This document shows positions 1 to 5,563 of a DNA stretch of 5,975 nucleotides, one piece after another. The position numbers and the translations under genes were made by a program. The stretch's first letter is position 1. Each line of letters opens with the position of its first letter. Source of the stretch: Propionibacteriaceae bacterium (GTDB lineage Bacteria; Actinomycetota; Actinomycetes; Propionibacteriales; Propionibacteriaceae); assembly GCA_020438595.1 (NCBI GenBank), contig JAGQUI010000182.1, positions 1 through 5,975 of the forward strand. Reading direction: 5' to 3'. Under the pieces are notes generated by a model. It saw only the letters and a program-made list of their open reading frames with translations. It was not told the origin of the DNA and searched no databases.

Positions 1-308
1 TTCTTGCCGCCCACGGTCAGCACCACGTCGTCACCGTCCCGCTCGAACTTCACGTTCTCGACATTCTTCGGGTCGAGCACTTCCTCGACGGTGACGTTCT
101 CGCCGTCATCGTCGGCATCGGCGTCTTCGACGTCCTCCTCGACCAATTCGGTGGGCTCCGCGTCCTCCGGGGTGGCCGGCGACTCCGGCTCGGGGTTCGG
201 CACCGCCTTCACCGGTGCACCGGCAGGCTTGCGGCCTTTGCGCTTCGGGGCCTCGACAACCGCCTCTTCAGTAGCGGAAACGGCGGCAGCGCGGGCACGT
301 GGGGTCAC
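1..308 (-). CDS. Hypothetical acidic low-complexity protein (N-terminal part, truncated by window edge)
   Basis: I do not recognise this protein. The reading frame starts at a GTG (308-306) preceded by a good Shine-Dalgarno, AGAGGTG on the minus strand (320-314), five bases upstream. It stays open for 102 codons and runs off the left edge, so the C-terminus is missing. Residues 1-35 are basic and Ala/Pro-rich, with a KRKGRK cluster at about 22-27. Residues 38-70 are Pro/Glu/Asp-rich and almost certainly disordered, with a run of acidic residues at about 58-70. From about residue 71 the composition becomes more ordinary, with alternating hydrophobic and charged residues (KFERDGDD then VVLTVGG), which looks like the start of a beta-rich folded domain. 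There is no signal peptide or membrane segment. It is divergently transcribed from the oligopeptidase B gene. The opposite-strand frame here reads as Ser/Thr-rich nonsense, the usual mirror of acidic codons. The gene call is good; the function is unknown. Confidence 0.72.
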   Translation of the reverse strand, partial: MTPRARAAAVSATEEAVVEAPKRKGRKPAGAPVKAVPNPEPESPATPEDAEPTELVEEDVEDADADDDGENVTVEEVLDPKNVENVKFERDGDDVVLTVGGK

Positions 309-447
309 AGGCTCACCTCTCAACAGAGCGTTCAAGGGCGCACGACAACCGGGGGTTGTCAATAGTTCGCGGCCCCATTGTGCCACGAACCCCCTCTCCG
401 CCCAAGCCCGGCCATGAGGGAACCACCGATTCCCTAAGGTGTGGGGC
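309..447. promoter_or_regulatory. Divergent intergenic control region with three dyads
   Basis: This 139-base interval separates two divergent genes and must hold both promoters. Three inverted repeats are visible. The first, at 344-360, is a perfect 7-3-7 dyad (GACAACC / GGTTGTC). The second, at 365-390, has 8-bp arms (GTTCGCGG / CCACGAAC) with one mismatch and a 10-base spacer. The third, at 417-435, is a perfect 6-7-6 dyad (AGGGAA / TTCCCT). A TTGACA hexamer reads on the minus strand at 362-357 and overlaps the first dyad. I find no convincing -10 box 16-19 bases beyond it, so that promoter is tentative. The dyads are the size of typical repressor operators, but no regulator can be named. 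Confidence 0.45.
435..440 (+). promoter_or_regulatory. Candidate -10 element (TANNNT) overlapping the ribosome binding site of the oligopeptidase gene
   Basis: TAAGGT at 435-440 fits the actinobacterial -10 pattern TANNNT and ends seven bases before the ATG at 448. In that position transcription could begin at or next to the A of the start codon, giving a leaderless mRNA. The same bases also form AAGGTG (436-441), a fair Shine-Dalgarno six bases from ATG 448. It cannot serve both roles on one transcript: if it is the -10 box it is not transcribed. Either reading supports ATG 448 over the GTG at 439, which lies inside the element. No clear -35 box is present; the sequence at 412-417 is unlike TTGACA. 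Confidence 0.35.
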
Positions 448-2571
448 ATGCCCGAACCCGTCCGGCCGCCGGTCGCACCGCGCCGACCCGAGACCCGCGT
501 CCACCACGGCGACGCCGTCGAGGACCCGTACGCCTGGATGCGCGACAAGGACGACCCCGTCCTCCTCGACTACCTCGTCGCCGAGAACGCCTGGACCGAG
601 GCCGCCACGGCCCCGCTGGCCGGCCTGCGCGAGGAGATCTTCGCCGACATCGCGGCGCGGACGAAACAGACCGATCTGAGTGTCCCCGAGTTCGTGCGGC
701 ACCCGGGCCTGGGCGAGTTCTGGTACTACGCGCGCACCACGGAGGGCCTCGACTACCCGAGCCTGCACCGCTGCCCCGCGCACGGCCGCGACTCGCTGCC
801 CGATCCGGCCGAGGGCCCGCCCGCGGGAGAGGAAGTGCTGATCGACGTGCAGGCCCTCGCCGCCGGCGAGGAGTACTTCGCGCTCGGCTGCTTCGAGGTC
901 TCCCCGGACGGCCGCCGGGCCGCCTACTCGACCGACACCGAGGGCGACGAACGCTACCGCCTGCAGTTCCTGGACCTGGCCACCGGCTCCCTGCTCGCCG
1001 ACGAGGTCGCCGAGGTCGCCGCGGGCGGCTGCTGGGCCGGCGACGGCGCCTTCTGCTACCTCACCGTCGACGACGCCTGGCGTCCGGACCGGCTGTGGCG
1101 GCACCGCCTCGGGAGTACCGGCGACGACGAGTTGTTGCACACCGAACCGGACGAGCGGTTCTGGCTGGGCGTCGACTGCTCCCGCGACCACCGCTGGGTG
1201 CAGCTCGCCGCGGCCAGCAAGACCAGCACCGAGGTGTGGCTGCTCGACGCGACCGACCCCGCATCCCGCCTGCGCTCGGTGGCGCCGCGCCGGGACGACG
1301 TGGAGTACGACGTCGAGATCGCCACCGACCGGCTGTTCATCGTGCACAACGACGGCGCGCCGGACTTCGCCCTCGCCGAGGCTCCCCTGGACGCCACGTC
1401 AGCCGAGGCGTGGCGCGAGTTGCGGGCGGGCGAGCCGGGCGTCCGACTGCTCGGCGTGACCGCCTACGACCGGGTGCTGGTGCTCGGCCTGCGCCGGGAC
1501 GGGCTCCAGGTCGTTGCGCTGCGGTACCGCGACGCCGCCGGCGACGCCGGGCCCGAGGTGCCGATCGAGTTCGACGAGCCGCTGCACCACGTGGACGCCG
1601 ACGACGGCGACGAGGCCGACACCGACCGGATCCGGCTGCACTACCAGTCGATGGTGACCCCGGACGAGGTGATCGAGTACTCCCTGGCCGACGGGTCGCG
1701 CAGGCTGCTCAAGCGCCGTCCCGTGCTCGACCACCCGGATTTCGGCCCGTACCGGCCCTCGGACTACGTGCAGCGCAGGGAGTGGGCCATCGCGGCGGAC
1801 GGCACCCGCGTGCCGATCTCGCTGGTCTGGCGGGCGGACACCCCGCTGGACGGCACGGCCGGCTGCCTGCTCTACGGCTACGGGGCGTACGAGATCAGCA
1901 CCCCGCCGACGTTCTCCATCGCCCGGCTCAGCCTGCTCGACCGCGGCTACGTCTACGCCATCGCGCACGTCCGCGGCGGCGGCGAGCTGGGCCGGGCCTG
2001 GTACCTGGACGGCAAGCTCGCGGCCAAGGAGAACACCTTCACCGACTTCGTCGCCTGCGCCCGGCACCTGGTCGAGCGCGGCTACACCTCCCCCGCCCGG
2101 CTGGCCGCGGAGGGCGGCAGCGCGGGCGGCCTGCTGATCGGGGCCGCGGTCAACCTCGCGCCCGAGGCCTTCGCCGCCGTGCACGCCGCCGTCCCGTTCG
2201 TGGACGCCCTGACCACGGTCCTGCAGCCCGAACTGCCGCTCACGGTGAGCGAGTGGGAGGAGTGGGGCGACCCGCTGCACGACCCGCAGGCCTACGCCCG
2301 GATGCGCGGCTACTCGCCGTACGAGAACATCCGCACCTGCCGGTACCCGGCGATCCTGGTCACGACCAGCCTGAACGACACCCGGGTGGAGGTCACCGAG
2401 CCGGCGAAGTGGGTCGCCCGGCTGCGGCACGACTCCGGGTCCGATCGCCCGATCCTGCTCCGCACCGAGCTCGTCGCCGGCCACGGCGGGGCGTCCGGCC
2501 GCTACCACGCGTGGCGCGACACGGCCTTCGAACTGGCCTGGCTGATTGACGCCACCACCCCCGTTTCCTGA
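448..2571 (+). CDS. ptrB: Oligopeptidase B (S9A family serine peptidase)
   Basis: This 707-residue cytoplasmic serine peptidase belongs to the prolyl oligopeptidase family. By family knowledge it cleaves short peptides after Arg or Lys. It has an N-terminal segment with the family motif DPYAWMRD (26-33), a beta-propeller covering roughly residues 70-430, and a C-terminal alpha/beta-hydrolase domain. The catalytic triad is intact: Ser558 in GGSAGG, Asp644 in LNDTRV and His679 in AGHGG. The segment SEWEEWGDP (601-609) carries Glu602 and Glu604, matching the glutamates that give oligopeptidase B its basic-residue preference. This separates it from true prolyl endopeptidase. HVRGGGELG and YGYGAYE are also typical. 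Length is close to E. coli PtrB (686 residues). There is no signal peptide. ATG 448 is chosen over GTG 439 because AAGGTG lies six bases before it. An acidic stretch near residues 385-393 (DADDGDEAD) is probably a propeller loop. The next gene downstream is 181 bases away and probably separately controlled. Confidence 0.95.
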   Translation: MPEPVRPPVAPRRPETRVHHGDAVEDPYAWMRDKDDPVLLDYLVAENAWTEAATAPLAGLREEIFADIAARTKQTDLSVPEFVRHPGLGEFWYYARTTEGLDYPSLHRCPAHGRDSLPDPAEGPPAGEEVLIDVQALAAGEEYFALGCFEVSPDGRRAAYSTDTEGDERYRLQFLDLATGSLLADEVAEVAAGGCWAGDGAFCYLTVDDAWRPDRLWRHRLGSTGDDELLHTEPDERFWLGVDCSRDHRWVQLAAASKTSTEVWLLDATDPASRLRSVAPRRDDVEYDVEIATDRLFIVHNDGAPDFALAEAPLDATSAEAWRELRAGEPGVRLLGVTAYDRVLVLGLRRDGLQVVALRYRDAAGDAGPEVPIEFDEPLHHVDADDGDEADTDRIRLHYQSMVTPDEVIEYSLADGSRRLLKRRPVLDHPDFGPYRPSDYVQRREWAIAADGTRVPISLVWRADTPLDGTAGCLLYGYGAYEISTPPTFSIARLSLLDRGYVYAIAHVRGGGELGRAWYLDGKLAAKENTFTDFVACARHLVERGYTSPARLAAEGGSAGGLLIGAAVNLAPEAFAAVHAAVPFVDALTTVLQPELPLTVSEWEEWGDPLHDPQAYARMRGYSPYENIRTCRYPAILVTTSLNDTRVEVTEPAKWVARLRHDSGSDRPILLRTELVAGHGGASGRYHAWRDTAFELAWLIDATTPVS

Positions 2572-2752
2572 GAGCATCCCGTACTGCTGCTGAGAGCCGG
2601 GGACGGCGGTAGGGCCCACGGTCACATCCGACGTACAACCGTGGTCTTGATCTCGTCCCCGGCACTGTGTTCCGGGGCCCGTCCGGCGTTTTGCAGGCAG
2701 CGAAACGGACCCCTCGCACGTTGTACTGATGACGAGCGAAAGGGAACCACGC
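2572..2752 (+). promoter_or_regulatory. Structured intergenic leader upstream of the sigma factor gene
   Basis: No coding frame is supported here. A 10-bp perfect inverted repeat pairs GCCGGGGACG (2596-2605) with CGTCCCCGGC (2654-2663). Nested inside it is a 7-bp perfect repeat, CCACGGT (2616-2622) with ACCGTGG (2638-2644). The 3' arm of the outer stem can instead pair downstream: CCCCGG (2657-2662) with CCGGGG (2672-2677), loop of nine bases. The outer stem and the downstream hairpin are therefore mutually exclusive. A further 7-mer, GTACAAC (2633-2639, in the apical loop of the inner stem), is complementary to GTTGTAC (2720-2726). The region could be an RNA switch in the sigma mRNA leader, the 3' hairpin of ptrB, or operator DNA. 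No convincing -35/-10 pair is visible, so the transcription start is unknown. Confidence 0.45.
2739..2745 (+). promoter_or_regulatory. Ribosome binding site deciding the sigma factor start
   Basis: AAAGGGA lies seven bases upstream of ATG 2753 and is the only good purine-rich site near either candidate start. The in-frame ATG at 2729 has a pyrimidine-rich, C/T-heavy stretch in front of it and no ribosome binding site. Its eight extra residues also contain the ribosome binding site itself. Confidence 0.7.
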
Positions 2753-3703
2753 ATGATCGCAACGGCACATCGGGTCCGCACCACCGACGGCATCGACGGC
2801 AAGGACGCGGTTGGTCTCTACCTGGACGGAATCGCCAAGACCCCCCTGCTGACCGCAGAGGAGGAGGTCCAGCTGGCGAAGCTGATCGAGGCCGGTCGTT
2901 ACGCGCACGCCATCCTCGACGGCACGCTGGACGAGGACGAGTCCGCGCTGCGCCACGTGGACGCCACCGAGGACGAGCTGCGCCAGATCGCCCGGGAGGG
3001 CGACGCGGCCATGCAGCGGTTCATCACCGCGAACCTCCGCCTCGTCGTCTCCGTGGCCCGCAAGTACGGCCGCGCGCAGATGCCGCTGCTCGACCTCGTG
3101 CAGGAGGGCAACACCGGCCTGATCCGCGCGGTGGAGAAGTTCGACTACAGCAAGGGCTTCAAGTTCTCGACCTACGCCACCTGGTGGGTGCGCCAGTCGA
3201 TCTCGCGCGGCATCGCCCAGCAGGGCCGGATCGTCCGCCTGCCGGTGCACGTCGCCGAGCAGGTCAACCAGGTCTCGGCGGTGCGCCGCACGCTGGAGCG
3301 CCGCTTCGGCCGCGAGCCGGAGCTGTGGGAGATCGCCGACGAGCTCGGCGTCGCCGAGGAACAGGTCGTCGACCTGCTGCGGCTCTCCCGTGACCACGTC
3401 AGCCTGGACGCCCCGGTCGAGGAGGACGGTGACACCGCGCTCGGCGACCTGCTCGCCCGCGAGATGTCCCCCGGCCCCGACGAGGTCGTGCTGGACGCGG
3501 AGGACCGGGCCCGCCTGGACAACATGCTCTCCAGCCTCGACGAGCGCTCGGCCGATGTCGTGCGCCGCCGCTACGGCCTCCTCGACGGTCGTCAGGCCAA
3601 GCTGGCCGACATCGCCGCCGTGTGGGGCATCACCGCCGAGCGCGTCCGGCAGATCGAACGGCACGCCATCTCCAAGCTGCGCGGGGACTCCGAGGCCGCA
3701 TAG
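2753..3703 (+). CDS. RNA polymerase sigma factor, sigma-70 family group 2 (SigB/Hrd-like)
   Basis: This 316-residue sigma factor directs RNA polymerase to promoters. It lacks region 1.1 and begins almost directly with region 1.2 (about 18-48, VGLYLDGIAKTPLL). Regions 2.1-2.4 span about 85-160 and include NLRLVVSVARKY, PLLDLVQEGN and GFKFSTYATWW. Trp144 and Trp145, which melt the -10 element, and Gln148 are conserved. Region 3 includes RLPVHVAEQVN, with His166 and Glu169 matching the extended -10 readers His455 and Glu458 of E. coli sigma-70. Region 4 covers about 245-311, ending in ERVRQIERHAISKLR. Odd points: the E. coli Thr440 equivalent is Ser151, the Arg584 equivalent is Ala295, and the protein stops six residues after KLR, so the usual C-terminal tail is missing. 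Group 2 factors are usually nonessential and serve stress or stationary phase. The start is set by the ribosome binding site at 2739-2745. Which named paralogue it matches (SigB, HrdA, HrdD) cannot be told by eye. Confidence 0.93.
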   Translation: MIATAHRVRTTDGIDGKDAVGLYLDGIAKTPLLTAEEEVQLAKLIEAGRYAHAILDGTLDEDESALRHVDATEDELRQIAREGDAAMQRFITANLRLVVSVARKYGRAQMPLLDLVQEGNTGLIRAVEKFDYSKGFKFSTYATWWVRQSISRGIAQQGRIVRLPVHVAEQVNQVSAVRRTLERRFGREPELWEIADELGVAEEQVVDLLRLSRDHVSLDAPVEEDGDTALGDLLAREMSPGPDEVVLDAEDRARLDNMLSSLDERSADVVRRRYGLLDGRQAKLADIAAVWGITAERVRQIERHAISKLRGDSEAA

Positions 3704-3735
3704 GCCCCGGGGATCCAACATCACCCCACGAAGCC

Positions 3736-3769
3736 GGAAGGCCCCAGGTCACTCGACCTGGGGCCTTCC
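3736..3769. terminator. Bidirectional hairpin terminator between convergent genes
   Basis: A perfect 15-bp inverted repeat (GGAAGGCCCCAGGTC and its complement) is closed by the four-base loop ACTC. It sits 32 bases after the sigma factor stop and 17 bases beyond the thioesterase stop on the other strand, so it can end both convergent transcripts. Neither side carries a run of T residues. This is the usual form of strong hairpin terminator in high-GC actinobacteria. Confidence 0.9.
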
Positions 3770-3786
3770 TGGGTGTCAGGGGTGGA

Positions 3787-4647
3787 TCAATCGGTGTCCA
3801 CCAGCCGGATCAGGCCCTCCTGGGCACAGGAGGCGGCGAGGCGTCCGGCCTGGAACAGCCGGCCGAAGCTGAACCCGAGGCCGGAGGACGCGGACGGCGA
3901 GACCTGGTCGTAGAGCAGCCACTCGTCCGCCCTCGCGGGCCGGTGGAACCACATCGAGTGGTCGATCGAGGCCACCTGCATGTTCGGGCCGGCGAACTCC
4001 ACCGGGTGCGGCACGGTGCTGACCGCGAGCAGGGTCAGGTCGCTGGCGTAGGCGAGGAAGGCCTGGTGCAACTGGGGATCCTCGGGCAGCCCGCTCTCGG
4101 CGCGCACCCACACCTTCATCTCCGCGTCCGAGTGGCCGGCCGCGCTGAGGGTGGAGGTGTCGGAAGCGAACCGCGTCTCAAGCACCCCCCACTCCTGGCG
4201 CCACGCCTCGGCGGCCCGCCGCGACCGGGCGCCGAGCACCTCCGACAGCGGCGGGCAGGCCTCGGGTGGCGGCACCCGCACCGGCGCCGCGTCCGCGTGG
4301 TCGAGGCCGGGCTCGAGCTCGTGGTAGGAGCACACCATCGAGAAGATCACCCGGTCACCCTGGTCGGCCACGATCCGGCGCGCGGAGAAGCTGGCTCCGT
4401 CCCGGGTGGTCTCGACGCGGTAGCGGATCGGCGTCCCCGATTCCCCCGCCCGCAGGAAGTAGGCGCCGAGGGAGTGTGCGACCCGGCCCTCGGGAACGGT
4501 CCGGTAGCCCGCGACCAGCGCCTGGGCCAGCACCTGGCCGCCGAACACGCGTTGCCGCGCGGAGCCCCCGTCCCGGCCGAGGAACGTGCTCGCGCCGGTC
4601 TCGTCGAGTTCGAGGATCCCGATCAGTTCGTCGACGGAACCGGGCAC
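3787..4647 (-). CDS. tesB: Acyl-CoA thioesterase II (TesB family, double hotdog)
   Basis: This cytoplasmic enzyme hydrolyses acyl-CoA to free fatty acid and CoA. At 286 residues it has exactly the length of E. coli TesB. The N-terminal hotdog (about 5-110) holds RQRVFGGQVLAQAL (31-44) and LGAYFLRAG (60-68). The C-terminal hotdog (about 155-286) holds FLAYASDLTLL, SIDHSMWFHRP (227-237) and AQEGLIR. The E. coli active-site residues Asp204, Thr228 and Gln278 correspond to Asp203, Ser227 and Gln276, so the nucleophile-positioning Thr is Ser here, a conservative change. The start is GTG 4647-4645, two bases after the PAC2 gene's TAG. No ribosome binding site stands before it, which points to translation coupled to the PAC2 gene. 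The frame stays open far upstream through the PAC2 gene in another frame, so an automatic caller could wrongly extend it. It ends facing the sigma factor gene across a shared hairpin. Confidence 0.94.
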   Translation of the reverse strand: MPGSVDELIGILELDETGASTFLGRDGGSARQRVFGGQVLAQALVAGYRTVPEGRVAHSLGAYFLRAGESGTPIRYRVETTRDGASFSARRIVADQGDRVIFSMVCSYHELEPGLDHADAAPVRVPPPEACPPLSEVLGARSRRAAEAWRQEWGVLETRFASDTSTLSAAGHSDAEMKVWVRAESGLPEDPQLHQAFLAYASDLTLLAVSTVPHPVEFAGPNMQVASIDHSMWFHRPARADEWLLYDQVSPSASSGLGFSFGRLFQAGRLAASCAQEGLIRLVDTD

Positions 4648-4649
4648 GA

Positions 4650-5549
4650 CTAGCGCCGGAAGTCGGTGGGCGGGTCCTGCTCGGCGAGGAACTGCTCGAC
4701 CGCGGCCCCGATCTCGTTGGCGCTCGGCACCGAGGCGGCGCCGCTGTCGCTGAGCCGGTCGTACTGCTCCTCCAGCGCCGCCACGACGGCCGGGAAGTCG
4801 GCGTCCTCGGCGGTTTCGGACTCGATGCTGGCCAGGTTGGTCGTGATCCGCTCGGCCAGCAGCTCCAGCGGGAACTCCAGCCCGGCCGCCTCGGCCGCCC
4901 GCCGCAGCACCGCATCGGTGGCCTGCGGGAAGGCCGCCTGCGCCAGGTAGTGCGGGACGTGGGCGACGAAGCCCTGCCCGAGGATCCCGGCCTCGCCGGC
5001 CCGGAACTCCAGCACGTGCGAGAAGCTGCCCGGCAGCTGCACCCGATCGATCCACACCGGATTGCCGCTCACGGTCTCCGGGTCGGTGGAGTGTGCGGTG
5101 ACCAGGGTCGGGCGGGTGTGCGGCACGGCCATCGGCACGCCGGCCAGCGTGATCAGCCGCGAGACCCCGAGCCGCTCCGCGATGCCGAGAACGGCCGCGG
5201 ACGTGCGGTTCCACTGGGTGTCGGGCTCCGGACCGGTGAGCATCAGGAACGGGGTGCCGTTCGCGTCCAGGAGCCGGTGGATGACCAGCGCGTAGTCGGT
5301 CATCGAGACCCAGTGGTTGGTGTCGAAGACCATCTGCGGACGGCGGGAGCGGTAATCGTGCAGCTGGTCGTGGTCGAACTCGACGAGCACCTCGTGCTCG
5401 CACACCTCGAGCAGGTAGTGGCCGGCGCCATGGGTCACCGAGCCGGCGTCGATGTAGCCGTCCAGCAGGTGCAGCATGGCAGGCGCCGTACCCCGCACCG
5501 CTTCCCACAGGTCCGGGTTGAACGTGTACAGCAGCCGAGGATCCAGCAC
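4650..5549 (-). CDS. PAC2 family protein (proteasome assembly chaperone-like fold)
   Basis: This 299-residue protein belongs to the actinobacterial PAC2 family, represented in Mycobacterium tuberculosis by Rv2714 and Rv2125. The fold resembles eukaryotic proteasome assembly chaperone 2, but the biochemical role in actinobacteria is not established. Recognisable family stretches are LLDGYIDAG (28-36), FDHDQLHDYRSRRP (58-71), LTGPEPD (104-110), GVPMAVPHTRP (137-147) and HVPHYLA (197-203). The C-terminal part (about 245-290) is helical and acidic, ending in PSANEIGAAVEQFL. There is one cysteine, Cys50, and no signal peptide or membrane segment. GTG 5549-5547 is chosen because it gives the family's usual MLDP beginning and no in-frame start lies upstream. 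The ribosome binding site is odd: the nearest GGAGG is 23 bases away, in a hairpin loop. The stop lies two bases before the thioesterase start, so the two genes form one unit. Confidence 0.9.
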   Translation of the reverse strand: MLDPRLLYTFNPDLWEAVRGTAPAMLHLLDGYIDAGSVTHGAGHYLLEVCEHEVLVEFDHDQLHDYRSRRPQMVFDTNHWVSMTDYALVIHRLLDANGTPFLMLTGPEPDTQWNRTSAAVLGIAERLGVSRLITLAGVPMAVPHTRPTLVTAHSTDPETVSGNPVWIDRVQLPGSFSHVLEFRAGEAGILGQGFVAHVPHYLAQAAFPQATDAVLRRAAEAAGLEFPLELLAERITTNLASIESETAEDADFPAVVAALEEQYDRLSDSGAASVPSANEIGAAVEQFLAEQDPPTDFRR

Positions 5550-5563
5550 CCGGCCACTGTACC

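Noticed and set aside
4..417. Plus-strand Ser/Thr-rich frame of 137 codons
   Set aside because: It mirrors the acidic codons of the minus-strand gene, which has its own Shine-Dalgarno and start; the plus frame has neither and runs across the divergent promoter region.
439..447. GTG 439 as ptrB start
   Set aside because: It lies within the ribosome binding site or -10 element that serves ATG 448; three extra residues are not supported.
313..1347. Long minus-strand open frame opposite ptrB
   Set aside because: It is the antisense shadow of a clear peptidase gene; composition is Val/Gly/Arg-rich with no recognisable motif. Long antisense frames are expected at this GC content.
2657..2692. Intrinsic terminator made of the 2657-2677 hairpin plus TTTT at 2689-2692
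   Set aside because: The T-run is 11 bases beyond the stem, too far for a classic terminator; kept only as a candidate alternative fold.
2700..2723. Possible ECF-type promoter before the sigma gene (GAAAC and CGTTG)
   Set aside because: CGTTG at 2719-2723 resembles an ECF -10, but the GAAAC-like element is only about 12 bases upstream instead of about 16, and lacks the GGAA core.
2729..2752. Upstream ATG for the sigma factor
   Set aside because: No ribosome binding site before it, and the segment contains the site that serves ATG 2753.
1399..3724. Two long overlapping minus-strand frames (1399-2802 and 2393-3724)
   Set aside because: Both run antisense to ptrB and the sigma gene and cross the intergenic leader; no family motif, and the plus-strand genes are unambiguous.
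4648..5508. A 573-codon minus-strand frame that would extend the thioesterase upstream through the PAC2 gene
   Set aside because: The upstream part is Arg/Pro/Gly/Ala-rich frame shadow of the PAC2 gene. TesB homology begins at VPGSVDEL and the 286-residue length matches the family exactly.
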